18,350 nt of DNA from CAXMWX01 sp051008185 (GTDB lineage: Bacteria > Pseudomonadota > Gammaproteobacteria > Eutrophobiales > Eutrophobiaceae), in NCBI GenBank assembly GCA_051008185.1, contig JBPCXW010000099.1, forward strand, positions 1 through 18,350, given 5' to 3'. A model generated the notes under the pieces. It did no database searches and was not told the DNA's origin. It saw only the letters and a program-made list of their open reading frames with translations. A program made the translations under genes and the position numbers. This document shows positions 1 to 8,684 of this stretch, in pieces (positions within the stretch are counted from its first letter, which is position 1; each line of letters begins with the position of its first letter).

Positions 1-1520
1 TTGCCACGCTTGAATATCGCACCTTTGGTGGCAATCGCGGCCGCGCCGGTATTAATCTGTTTGAGGACGAGGATTTTGCTGGCACCCCTAACGGTGATAG
101 AGACGCGCTTGAATCCAAAACTGTCGTATTCAATGCCGCCAACAACTGCGGTCAGGCCAGTTTCCCAGAGCCTGGTTTCCTGTCAGAATCCAGAGGGGGC
201 AACAATCTGATAACGGTTGCGGAAGAGGGTGTTCCTGGCACCGGCAACACCTGGGCAACATTTGACTACGACTGCTTGATTGATACGTTGCTTGCGAACT
301 ACGGCGGCGCGTCTGCAATTGACCTGCAAAATGGCATCGAAACCAGCAGCGTTGACTTAACTGAAGATACACTTGCTTTTTATCTGCAGGCCAATTACGA
401 CACTGAGCTTTTTGGCAAGCCTATTAGAGGTAATTTTGGTGTTCGTGTTGTTGAAACAGACATTGAGTCGGTCGGATACCGGGCCCCGCTCAATGTTATC
501 GAGGGTGTTGATTCAAACGGTGATCCCGAGTTTTTTATCCGGCCTGACTCAGATGCCGACTTTGTAATAAATGTGGAAACGAATAGTTACACGGAAGTTT
601 TGCCAAGCGTCACCTTTGTAATGGATCTAAATGACGATTTGGTATTCCGAGCCGGTGCATTCAGAGGCATCTCTCGCCCGGACCCGCACTCTTATGGCAA
701 TGGGCGAACTATAATGACTGACGATGACACGGACCAAGATACCGGCGCTCCTAGCCTGGAAGATGCAATAAATATTTCCGGACCGGGCAACCCGCAATTG
801 GAGCCTTTGGCCTCCTGGAATTTAGACATTGGCCTGGAATGGTATGCCAATAACGATACCTTGCTGGCAGCCGGTGTTTACTGGAAGCAGTTCCAAGGCG
901 CTTTTGAGAACGCCTTCCAGCAAGAAGAATTCGTGATTGATGGCGATACAGTCAGCCACCCCGTAAGAACCACGCAGGTTTCTGGTGATAAAAGTACGAT
1001 CACAGGTCTTGAAGTCACCGCTACGCATTCCTTCGGCTATTTGCCCGGCTGGTTTTTGAGCGGCTTTGGCGCCAAGTTCAGCTACAACTATGCGGATTCT
1101 GATTTTGAATTTGAAGATGGTTACGGTGGCGATGGTGTTGCCTTTAATAACGATGGCTCTACAACTCAGCTTATTGGTATTTTGCCGCCCGCCGGGTTAT
1201 GGGGGCTATCAAAACATACCACCGCAACACAGATTTACTGGTCGAATAAGCACTTCAATGTGCAGGCGATTTACAAGACACGTTCCGGCTACTTCCAAGG
1301 CTACGGTCGCGACACTCAAGCACGCGTTAGGTATGTGGATGACTACAAAACGCTTGACTTTCGCGCGAGCTACTATATCAACAACAATTTCACAGTGTCG
1401 TTTGAAGCCATTAACTTGCTCAGCGAACCACGTGTTGATTACCGTGCGATAGAGGGTGAAACTCTTCAAACTCTGGAGTACGGCCCACGTCTATTCGCTG
1501 GTATTAAAGCGAAGTTTTAA
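1..1520 (+). CDS. TonB-dependent outer-membrane receptor, C-terminal part (5' end outside window)
   Basis: This is the C-terminal barrel of a TonB-dependent receptor, which would take polysaccharide fragments across the outer membrane using TonB energy. The frame is open from the first full codon at position 3 to a TAA at 1518-1520, so about 505 residues are present and the signal peptide, TonB box and plug lie upstream. Visible family traits are alternating aromatic and polar barrel strands, acidic loops, a late block with INLLSEPRVDYR, and an end in GIKAKF with the terminal Phe usual for outer-membrane barrels. Two Cys codons at 147 and 273 could form a loop disulfide. Its place directly before alginate lyases implies alginate oligosaccharides as substrate; that is inferred from context, not read from binding residues. 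The short ORF at 1-210 in another frame is a shadow. Confidence 0.9.
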   Translation, partial: ATLEYRTFGGNRGRAGINLFEDEDFAGTPNGDRDALESKTVVFNAANNCGQASFPEPGFLSESRGGNNLITVAEEGVPGTGNTWATFDYDCLIDTLLANYGGASAIDLQNGIETSSVDLTEDTLAFYLQANYDTELFGKPIRGNFGVRVVETDIESVGYRAPLNVIEGVDSNGDPEFFIRPDSDADFVINVETNSYTEVLPSVTFVMDLNDDLVFRAGAFRGISRPDPHSYGNGRTIMTDDDTDQDTGAPSLEDAINISGPGNPQLEPLASWNLDIGLEWYANNDTLLAAGVYWKQFQGAFENAFQQEEFVIDGDTVSHPVRTTQVSGDKSTITGLEVTATHSFGYLPGWFLSGFGAKFSYNYADSDFEFEDGYGGDGVAFNNDGSTTQLIGILPPAGLWGLSKHTTATQIYWSNKHFNVQAIYKTRSGYFQGYGRDTQARVRYVDDYKTLDFRASYYINNNFTVSFEAINLLSEPRVDYRAIEGETLQTLEYGPRLFAGIKAKF

Positions 1521-1529
1521 TCCATTGGA

Positions 1530-1555
1530 AACTCCACGCGTAAGCGCGGGGAGTT
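1530..1555 (+). other. Hairpin between the receptor gene and the lyase operon
   Basis: The gap between the receptor stop and the PL6 start holds an inverted repeat: AACTCC, one A/G mismatch, CGCG, loop TAAG, CGCG, GGAGTT. It starts 9 bases past the receptor TAA and is followed by AATAATAC, not by a run of T. It could be a weak terminator or an RNA-stabilising hairpin that lets receptor and enzyme genes be expressed at different levels. No convincing separate promoter for PL6 was found in the gap. Confidence 0.45.
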
Positions 1556-1588
1556 AATAATACAAGCCGCCACACTCTGGAATAACAG

Positions 1589-3799
1589 ATGAGAAACCCT
1601 GCAATTAAGTCGTTCTGGCTTGCGCTGTGCCTGTTTCTGCAGGGCATTCCGGCAGGGTCCCTTGCCGAGACAATTCTTGTTGCCTCCCAATCGGAATATG
1701 CCGATGCTGTAAAGCGCCTTCAGCCGGGCGACACCCTTGTGTTGAAAAACGGCGTATGGCGCGATTTTGAGATGTTGTTCAAGGGGAAGGGAAAGGCTGG
1801 CAAGCCGATTATGCTGAGGGGTGAAACCGCAGGCAAGGTCGTATTATCAGGCAAGTCCAATCTGCGTCTGGCCGGCGAGTATCTGGTGGTGTCCGGTCTT
1901 GTTTTTCGGAATGGTAACTCGCCAACCAATACAGTCATTTCCTTCAGGCGCACGAAAGGTGACCTGGCCTACCATTCCAGAATCACCGAGGTTGTTATTG
2001 ACCATTACAATAATCCGGAAAGATATGAGACGGATTTCTGGGTAATGATGTACGGCAAACACAATCGCTTTGACCACAATCATCTGGTCGGTAAAAGCAA
2101 TGCGGGTGTCACGATGGCGGTGCGGCTGGACAGCAAGGAAAGTCAGGAAAACCACCATCGTATAGATCACAATTATTTCGGCCCCAGACCGGTTCTCGGT
2201 TCCAACGGTGGCGAGACACTGCGGATTGGCACCAGCCATTATTCACTGACTGATTCATATACTCTGATAGAGAATAATTATTTTGATCGTTGCAATGGTG
2301 AGTTGGAAGTCATCTCAAACAAGGCAGGCAAAAATACCTTCCGGGGCAATCTTTTCTTTGAGTCCAGAGGCACTCTGACTTTTCGGCATGGCAATGATAC
2401 GCTGGTTGAGAATAATGTATTTCTGGGCAATGGGGTTGATCATACGGGCGGCATACGGGTAATCAACAAACGCCAGACAGTACGCAACAATTATATGTAT
2501 GGTCTGACAGGTCACCGTTTCGGTGGCGCCCTTGTCGTGATGAATGGTGTGCCGAACTCTCCTATTAACAGGTATCATCAGGTTGAAGACAGTGTTATTG
2601 AAAATAATTCAATCATAAACAGTGAGCATATTGAACTTGCCGCCGGTAGTGATGAGGAACGCTCGGCGGTGCCGATCAGCACTGTGTTCAGGAATAACCT
2701 GATTTATAACGAGGACGGGAAAGATATTATTGCCGTGCATGATGATATTAGCGGCATAGAGTTCGTCGGTAATCTGCTCAACGATACAAAGACTACGCCA
2801 AAAGGATTTGTATCACGCAAGGTGAAAATGGAAAAGGCCCCGAACGGTTTGCAGTTTCCGGCATCGGCGGAGTTTTCCAATGTCGGCGCAAGCAGGGAAC
2901 TGAAAGTGCTGGATAGAAACAGCACCGGCGTAAAATGGTATCCGAAACCCGACCGGGAAGTGCTGTTTGATACCGGCAAGGTTATCGTTGTGCCGAACAA
3001 GCAGGGGGCGTTGTATGAAGCCTTCAAGACCGCCGACTCCGGCGATATTATCAGCCTCAAGGCCGGCAAGCATTTGGTGGATCGCACACTGATTATCAAG
3101 CAGCCGATTACGATTCAATCAAACAACAGACAAGCGGTGATTGAGTTTGAGCGCTCCGCACTATTTGAGATTACAGACGGCGGTAGCCTCAAATTATCAA
3201 ACCTGAATATATCAGGCAAGTCGGCACCTGATGTTGCCGGTAATGCCGTCATTCGTACCAGCCGCTATTCCATGCTGGATAATTATACCTTGCTTGTTGA
3301 AGCTTCAACTATCAGCGATCTGGATGTCAATCATTCATTCAATTTCCTGTCACTGTCCAAGCACACCTTTGCCTTTCGGGTTTCTATCACAGACTCAACC
3401 TTTCGCAACATTACCGGACATGTGCTTGCGATGAACAAGGAGCCTGAGGATCTGGGCATTTACAACGGTGAATATATCTACATTCACAATTCAAGCTTTG
3501 AGAACATCAAGGGATCATTGGCCACTATTTATCGCGGTGGCACGGATGAGAGCACATTCGGCCCGCACTTTGAACTTGCCGCATCTACCATAAAAAATGT
3601 AGGCGGCGGCAAGCGCAACCGATCCAAAGCCTCTGTCAGTCTGTTAGGTGTGCAGGCCAGCAACATTTACAACAACACATTCAGCGACAGTCAGCCGATA
3701 CGCGTTACGCATACTGTTGGTGATCCGGTCACGGTGATTGACGATAACAAGTTCATAATGACCGAAACCCCGGTTATTGCGGATATTGGTGATCTCTGA
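1589..3799 (+). CDS. PL6 family poly(beta-D-mannuronate)/alginate lyase, two-domain type
   Basis: This secreted lyase cleaves alginate by beta-elimination. The 736-residue product starts with a signal peptide (hydrophobic to about residue 26, likely cut after GSLA). Residues 30-400 form a parallel beta-helix of the chondroitinase B/PL6 type with many N-N and H-N-x-F turns. NGGE at 206-209 fits the calcium-site region. K245 in VISNK and R266 in TLTFRHGN lie 21 residues apart, as do the catalytic Lys and Arg of AlyGC (from memory K220/R241). A second beta-helix follows from about residue 460 to the end, so the protein resembles the two-domain, mostly exo-acting AlyGC type in size and layout. 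The ribosome site before the ATG is weak (TCTGGAA). The TGA shares one base with the ATG of the next gene (TGATG). Confidence 0.93.
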   Translation: MRNPAIKSFWLALCLFLQGIPAGSLAETILVASQSEYADAVKRLQPGDTLVLKNGVWRDFEMLFKGKGKAGKPIMLRGETAGKVVLSGKSNLRLAGEYLVVSGLVFRNGNSPTNTVISFRRTKGDLAYHSRITEVVIDHYNNPERYETDFWVMMYGKHNRFDHNHLVGKSNAGVTMAVRLDSKESQENHHRIDHNYFGPRPVLGSNGGETLRIGTSHYSLTDSYTLIENNYFDRCNGELEVISNKAGKNTFRGNLFFESRGTLTFRHGNDTLVENNVFLGNGVDHTGGIRVINKRQTVRNNYMYGLTGHRFGGALVVMNGVPNSPINRYHQVEDSVIENNSIINSEHIELAAGSDEERSAVPISTVFRNNLIYNEDGKDIIAVHDDISGIEFVGNLLNDTKTTPKGFVSRKVKMEKAPNGLQFPASAEFSNVGASRELKVLDRNSTGVKWYPKPDREVLFDTGKVIVVPNKQGALYEAFKTADSGDIISLKAGKHLVDRTLIIKQPITIQSNNRQAVIEFERSALFEITDGGSLKLSNLNISGKSAPDVAGNAVIRTSRYSMLDNYTLLVEASTISDLDVNHSFNFLSLSKHTFAFRVSITDSTFRNITGHVLAMNKEPEDLGIYNGEYIYIHNSSFENIKGSLATIYRGGTDESTFGPHFELAASTIKNVGGGKRNRSKASVSLLGVQASNIYNNTFSDSQPIRVTHTVGDPVTVIDDNKFIMTETPVIADIGDL

Positions 3800-5997
3800 T
3801 GCAGTCACGATGCAGACAATTACTGTTGTTGTGTATGGTTTCAGCCGCAAGCTGTGTCAATGCCGTGACACATCCCCGGCTGTTGCTTTCCCCACCGGAT
3901 GTCAAGGAAATAAGGAATTCGCTCAACGAATCTCCCGGGTTCTCAAAATCACTGGCCGCCACAAAATCCAGGATTGACAAATACTTTGTGAAAACCCCCG
4001 ATGTCCCGATCCCGACAGATGCGGGGGGAGGATATACACATGAGCAACACAAGAGAAACGGTGTCGCCATTCACGATGCCGGTGTGCTTTACCAACTGAC
4101 CGGTGAAAAGAAATACGCAAACTATGCCAGGGATTTGCTGAACATCTATGCTGATTTATACTCCGGCCTCGGCGAGCATCCGGAAAAAAAGGAGCAATCA
4201 CCCGGCAGATTGTTTTGGCAGAGCCTGAATGAGGCCGTCTGGCTTGTGTATGTCATTCAGGGCTACGATACGATCCTTGAAACATTGTCGGAGACAGAAC
4301 AAACAAAAATTGAACAAAAACTGCTAAGGGTAATGGCGGATTTTCTGTCCGTTGAGTCACCGCAGACATTCAACAAGATTCATAATCACGGCACCTGGGC
4401 GGTGGCCGCAGTTGGCATGACCGGCTATGTGCTTGATGATGAAGACTATGTAACGCAGGCACTGTATGGTCTCAATGCGGATGGCGAGGCCGGCTTTATC
4501 AAACAGTTGGATATGTTGTTCTCACCGGACGGTTATTATTCCGAGGGGCCGTATTACCAACGTTATGCACTGATGCCGTTTGTGCTGTTCGCACGCTCAA
4601 TAGAGCAAAACAATCCGGCCCTCAAGATATTCCAGTATCGCGACAACATCTTGCTAAAAGCCATATACACCTGCATTGATTTATCTTATGCGGGTCTTTT
4701 CTTCCCGATCAATGATGCAATCAAGGACAAGGGTCTGGATACCATTGAACTCCGCTACGGTCTGGCAATAGCCTATAGCCTTACCAAAGATGTCACCTTG
4801 CTCTCCATCATAAAACAGCAAAAGGGATATGTGCTGACGGCCGATGGCTTCAAGGTTGCCCATGCCATTGATCTGGGTCTGACCAAACCGTTCAACTATC
4901 AATCTGTCTTTTTGCGTGACGGGAAGGCCGGACAGAACGGCGTCCTCGCGATACTGAGAGGGAGCAGTGACCCCAAGCATCAGGCCCTGCTATTCAAGGC
5001 GACCGCACAGGGTATGGGGCATGGTCATTTTGACAAGTTGCACTGGCAGTTCTACGATAACGGACAGGAGATCGTCACAGATTACGGTGCCGCCCGCTTC
5101 CTTAATGTGGAACAAAAATACGGCGGCCACTACCTGCCGGAAAACAATACCTGGGCCAAGCAAACGGTTGCACATAATACGCTGGTTGTTGATGAACAGA
5201 GTCATTTCGGCGCCAAGCTATCGGTCGGCAAGCAACTCCATCCCACGGCTGTTTTCTTTGAAAGCAACGATCAGATAAAAATTACCGCGGCAATTATGAA
5301 AGGTGCCTATCAGGATGTGGGTTTCAGCCGCACTATGGCATTGCTGAATGGGGTTGTACCCAGACGCCCGGTTGTGGTTGATATTATGAATGTCGGCAGC
5401 CAGTCCAGTCATCAATATGATTTGCCTTTACATTTCAACGGGCAATTCATCGCAGCAAACAAAAAAATAAAAAGTGAAACAGACAAGCTTGAACCGCTCG
5501 GTGCTGAAAACGGTTACCAACACCTGTGGTTGCGTGCGAACGCACAAGTCAGGCCCGGCGAACTCTTCTCATTCACCTGGTTGAACAGGGATCGCTTCTA
5601 TACCTATACCACAATCGCACCGGACAAGATGCAGGTCTTATTCACAGAGCTTGGGGCAAATGATCCGAACTTTAATCTGCGTAATGAATCGGCCCTGATA
5701 CTACGGGTCAAAAAAGCAAAGTCCCTTTCATTTGTGTCGGTACTTGAGCCACATGGTGAATACAACGGGCCTGAGGAATACACGACACGAAGTAGTGGTA
5801 GCATCAGCACCCTGAAAAGATACACTGAAGATGGTTCGGATATTATACGTATCGGCACAAAGAATGGTAACGAACGTCTGCTTGCCCTTTCCTATGACCC
5901 GCGCCCGGACATACTACATTCTGTAACAGTAGATGACCGTGTTTTTAAATGGAAAGGGTATTACAAACTTTTTGACACAACCGGAGTTATGAAATGA
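3799..5997 (+). CDS. PL17 exo-oligoalginate lyase (heparinase II/III fold)
   Basis: This enzyme releases monomeric unsaturated uronate, which turns into DEH, from alginate oligomers. It has 732 residues: a signal sequence to about residue 22, an alpha/alpha-toroid (about 30-370), then a heparinase II/III-like beta domain. Catalytic candidates are N196 and H197 in HNHGTW and Y253 in GPYYQRY. Zinc-ligand candidates are H410 (GHGHFDK), D428 (IVTDYG) and H459 (VAHN). All equal the residues I recall for Alg17C of Saccharophagus (N201, H202, Y258, H415, D433, H464) minus five, which argues for an intact enzyme. The segment SAASC at 15-19 is a poor lipobox match, so either a lipoprotein or cleavage after VNA at 22 is possible. 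The start overlaps the PL6 stop by one base; the stop overlaps the transporter ATG by four. Confidence 0.94.
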   Translation: MQSRCRQLLLLCMVSAASCVNAVTHPRLLLSPPDVKEIRNSLNESPGFSKSLAATKSRIDKYFVKTPDVPIPTDAGGGYTHEQHKRNGVAIHDAGVLYQLTGEKKYANYARDLLNIYADLYSGLGEHPEKKEQSPGRLFWQSLNEAVWLVYVIQGYDTILETLSETEQTKIEQKLLRVMADFLSVESPQTFNKIHNHGTWAVAAVGMTGYVLDDEDYVTQALYGLNADGEAGFIKQLDMLFSPDGYYSEGPYYQRYALMPFVLFARSIEQNNPALKIFQYRDNILLKAIYTCIDLSYAGLFFPINDAIKDKGLDTIELRYGLAIAYSLTKDVTLLSIIKQQKGYVLTADGFKVAHAIDLGLTKPFNYQSVFLRDGKAGQNGVLAILRGSSDPKHQALLFKATAQGMGHGHFDKLHWQFYDNGQEIVTDYGAARFLNVEQKYGGHYLPENNTWAKQTVAHNTLVVDEQSHFGAKLSVGKQLHPTAVFFESNDQIKITAAIMKGAYQDVGFSRTMALLNGVVPRRPVVVDIMNVGSQSSHQYDLPLHFNGQFIAANKKIKSETDKLEPLGAENGYQHLWLRANAQVRPGELFSFTWLNRDRFYTYTTIAPDKMQVLFTELGANDPNFNLRNESALILRVKKAKSLSFVSVLEPHGEYNGPEEYTTRSSGSISTLKRYTEDGSDIIRIGTKNGNERLLALSYDPRPDILHSVTVDDRVFKWKGYYKLFDTTGVMK

Positions 5998-7295
5998 AAA
6001 TTAGAGGATTAAGATGGGTTATTATCGGCCTGATCGCCACAATAACGGTAATCAACTATGTTGACCGCACTGCCTTGTCGGTTATGTGGTCGGAGATATC
6101 CCAAGACCTCGGCATGGACGAGAATGATTACGCCCGGATTGTGGTAGCCTTCACAGTGGGCTACGGCATTGGCCAAACGATGTTCGGCAAGATTCTTGAC
6201 ATGATTGGCACAAGGCTGGGCTTTGTGCTGGCGGTTGTTGTCTGGTCAATTTCAATTATGCTGCACGCCGTGACCAAAAGCGTCGCCGGCTTTGGTCTTG
6301 CCAGATTTGGCCTGGGTATAGGCGAGGCGGGCAACTGGCCGGGTGCCACAAAAAGCAACGCTGAGTGGTTCCCGATAAAAGAACGGGCGCTTGCTCAGGG
6401 GATATTCAATTCCGGTGCTTCGCTTGGCGCCGTCATTTCTTTGCCGTTGATTGCCTGGCTGTTTTTGCAGTTTGGCTGGCAAGGCACGTTTATTTTGGTT
6501 GGTCTTTTGGGGTTCGTCTGGCTGGTGCCCTGGCTATGGATATATAAGGCCCCGCCGGAAAGGCACCCCTGGCTGTCAGCTGAAGAGCGTGAATACATTC
6601 TGTCCGGCCAAAAAGTTGAAGAGACCGCCGATGAAGCCCTGGCACCAGGCTGGATGGAGATGATGAGGTATAAGCAGAGTTGGTCCGTCATTGCATCGCG
6701 CTTTTTTCTGGACCCGATCTGGTGGCTATTTGTTACCTGGTTGCCGATTTACCTTGTCAAAGAGTTTGGATTTAATATCAAGGAGGTTGGGCTTTATGGC
6801 TGGGTGCCTTATGTTGGCGCGATGATAGGCGCGCTGTCCGGTGGCTGGCTGGCCGGTGCCCTGCTAAGGAGAGGCTGGACGGTAAATGCCACGCGTAAGT
6901 TCACCATCACTTTGGGCGCGGTATTCATGCTGCCGGCGCTGATAGCGACGGCCTTTGCTGCGACGCCTCTGCTCGCTGTGTTGCTGATGGCTGTCATCCT
7001 GTTCGGTTTCCAGATATCCATAGGCAACATTCAAACCCTGCCGAGCGATTTTTTCTCCGGCAAATCTGTCGGTTCGCTCGCGGGCGTAGGGGGTACGGCA
7101 GCAATTGCCAGTACAGCCGTAATAACTTTGATTATTCCTAAAATTACAGAGGTATCGTATGTGCCCTTTTTCATGCTGGGCGCACTGCTTGTCCCTCTGG
7201 CTGTGCTGTCAGTCTGGATTTTTGGCGGACAAATTCAACAAGTTAGTTCAAAAGGCCAAGCGGCCAAAACTGAGGAGACTCCAAATGAGCATTAA
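5994..7295 (+). CDS. MFS transporter, anion:cation symporter (hexuronate/ExuT-like), probable DEH importer
   Basis: This 433-residue inner-membrane carrier has about 12 hydrophobic segments in two halves around a cytoplasmic loop near residues 190-225. Family marks of the anion:cation symporter branch are INYVDRTALSVM in the first helix and the block GIGEAGNWPGATKSNAEWF near residues 107-125, as in ExuT and related hexuronate or tartrate carriers. Because it sits between the exolyase and the DEH reductase, it likely brings the monouronate DEH from periplasm to cytoplasm with a cation. The substrate is inferred from position. GGAG at 5983-5986 lies seven bases before the ATG, and the ATGA overlap with the PL17 stop suggests translational coupling. 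The C-terminal tail after about residue 410 is polar. Confidence 0.9.
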   Translation: MKIRGLRWVIIGLIATITVINYVDRTALSVMWSEISQDLGMDENDYARIVVAFTVGYGIGQTMFGKILDMIGTRLGFVLAVVVWSISIMLHAVTKSVAGFGLARFGLGIGEAGNWPGATKSNAEWFPIKERALAQGIFNSGASLGAVISLPLIAWLFLQFGWQGTFILVGLLGFVWLVPWLWIYKAPPERHPWLSAEEREYILSGQKVEETADEALAPGWMEMMRYKQSWSVIASRFFLDPIWWLFVTWLPIYLVKEFGFNIKEVGLYGWVPYVGAMIGALSGGWLAGALLRRGWTVNATRKFTITLGAVFMLPALIATAFAATPLLAVLLMAVILFGFQISIGNIQTLPSDFFSGKSVGSLAGVGGTAAIASTAVITLIIPKITEVSYVPFFMLGALLVPLAVLSVWIFGGQIQQVSSKGQAAKTEETPNEH

Positions 7296-8037
7296 AGATA
7301 AAGTGGCTATTGTTACAGGCGGTTCACGGGACATCGGCAAGGCAGTTTCAGAAAAGCTTGCCGCCGCGGGAGTAAAAGTAGTCGTCAATTATAACAGTAG
7401 CAAGAAGAACGGTGAGGCAACCGTAAAGGCTATAGAAGCGGCGGGAGGCACGGCGATAGCTGTCGGCGGCGATGTAACCAAACAGGCCGATGTGGAAACC
7501 CTGATTGCAGAAACACAAAAGGCATTCGGGGATTCAATAGACATTCTGGTGAATGTGGCCGGTGGTCTTGTAGCCCGCAAAACCCTGCAGGAGATGGACG
7601 AGGCATTCTTTGAAGGCGTGATGAAACTGAATGTAACCAGTACATTTCTCACGATGCGAGCGGTAGTCCCGTTTATGAGTAGCGGCAGTTCCATTATCAA
7701 CATCGCTTCACTGGCGGGTCGGGATGGCGGCGGGCCGGGTGCGGCTGCGTATGCAACCTCAAAGGCGGCCGTGATGACTCTGACGCGGGCAATGGCAAAG
7801 GAACTGGGGCCGGATAACATTCGTGTTAATTGTGTCTGCCCGGGAATGATAAGCACATCATTCCACGACACCTTTTCAAAAGATGAAGTCAGAAAAAAAG
7901 TCGCCGGGGCAACACCGCTACGCCGGGAAGGTAAGGCCGATGAGGTGGCGGATTTGGTCGCTTATCTTGCATCAGGCGAGTCCAGCTTCCTGACAGGCAC
8001 CAGTCTGGACATCAACGGCGGATTGTATTTCTCATGA
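7285..8037 (+). CDS. SDR-family oxidoreductase, probable DEH (4-deoxy-L-erythro-5-hexoseulose uronate) reductase
   Basis: This is a 250-residue cytoplasmic NAD(P)H-dependent reductase expected to convert DEH to 2-keto-3-deoxygluconate. Classical SDR features are the nucleotide motif TGGSRDIG (11-18), D63 in GGDV, NVAGG (90-94), N116, and the triad S142, Y156, K160 in YATSK. The second glycine of TGxxxGxG is replaced by Asp (D16), and the usual NNAG reads NVAG. The start is the ATG at 7285, preceded by GAGGAG at 7272-7277. A longer reading from 7159 would add 42 residues that lie inside the transporter and match no SDR N-terminus. It overlaps the transporter end by 11 bases and eda by four (ATGA). 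The reductase role rests on the neighbours; SDR sequence alone does not fix the substrate or the choice of NADH or NADPH. Confidence 0.9.
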   Translation: MSIKDKVAIVTGGSRDIGKAVSEKLAAAGVKVVVNYNSSKKNGEATVKAIEAAGGTAIAVGGDVTKQADVETLIAETQKAFGDSIDILVNVAGGLVARKTLQEMDEAFFEGVMKLNVTSTFLTMRAVVPFMSSGSSIINIASLAGRDGGGPGAAAYATSKAAVMTLTRAMAKELGPDNIRVNCVCPGMISTSFHDTFSKDEVRKKVAGATPLRREGKADEVADLVAYLASGESSFLTGTSLDINGGLYFS

Positions 8038-8681
8038 CAAACTCTGATGCCATGCGGGCGATACTTGAAAAAACTCCGGTTGTCCCTGTTGTCGTGATAG
8101 ACGATCCTGCTGATGCCGTGCCGCTTGCAAAAGCACTGCTTGCCGGCGGTCTTTCTGTCGTAGAAGTGACGATGCGGACCAAAGCGGCACCCGAGGCCAT
8201 CACCGCCATTGCCGAGCAGGTGCCGGATGTAATAGTCGGTGCCGGAACGGTATTGAACCCGGAACAGGCCGAAAGCATCGCCAAGGCCGGGGCACAGTTC
8301 ATTGTGTCGCCGGGCTTGCAAGAGAGCGTTGTCACCACCGCGCAAGAGTTGTCAGTGCCGGTCATTCCCGGTGTTGCGACCGCGACCGAGGCGCAACGGG
8401 CATGGAACTATGGCTTACGGTTGCTAAAATTCTTTCCCGCCGAACAATCGGGGGGCGTGGCGGCCATCAAATCACTGACGGCGGTATTCCGTGACATCCT
8501 GTTTATGCCGACCGGCGGTATTTCCACGGCCAACCTGAAAGAATATCTGGGATTGCCGGCGGTACTGGCCTGCGGGGGTGCCTGGCTGGCACCGGCAAAG
8601 TTAGTTGCGGATGGCGAGTTTGAAAAGATCACCGCACTCGCGCAGGAAGCACTCACAATCGCACAACAGGCCAAAGGTTAA
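8034..8681 (+). CDS. eda: 2-keto-3-deoxy-6-phosphogluconate (KDPG) aldolase
   Basis: This class I aldolase splits KDPG into pyruvate and glyceraldehyde-3-phosphate. The 215-residue length is normal for a bacterial Eda TIM barrel. Key residues are E44 and R48 in VEVTMRT, GAGTV (69-73), the Schiff-base lysine K132 in LKFFPAE, and the phosphate-binding PTGGIS (159-164). It is the last catabolic step of the alginate path and also serves the Entner-Doudoroff route, so a second copy elsewhere in the genome would not be surprising. The start overlaps the reductase stop as ATGA with only a weak ribosome site, so translation probably depends on re-initiation. KdgK starts three bases after its TAA. Confidence 0.96.
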   Translation: MTNSDAMRAILEKTPVVPVVVIDDPADAVPLAKALLAGGLSVVEVTMRTKAAPEAITAIAEQVPDVIVGAGTVLNPEQAESIAKAGAQFIVSPGLQESVVTTAQELSVPVIPGVATATEAQRAWNYGLRLLKFFPAEQSGGVAAIKSLTAVFRDILFMPTGGISTANLKEYLGLPAVLACGGAWLAPAKLVADGEFEKITALAQEALTIAQQAKG

Positions 8682-8684
8682 ACA

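Noticed and set aside
7159..7284. Longer N-terminus for the SDR reductase
   Set aside because: These 42 codons lie in the transporter gene, are Cys- and Trp-rich, and precede a proper ribosome site and ATG at 7285 that gives the normal SDR start.
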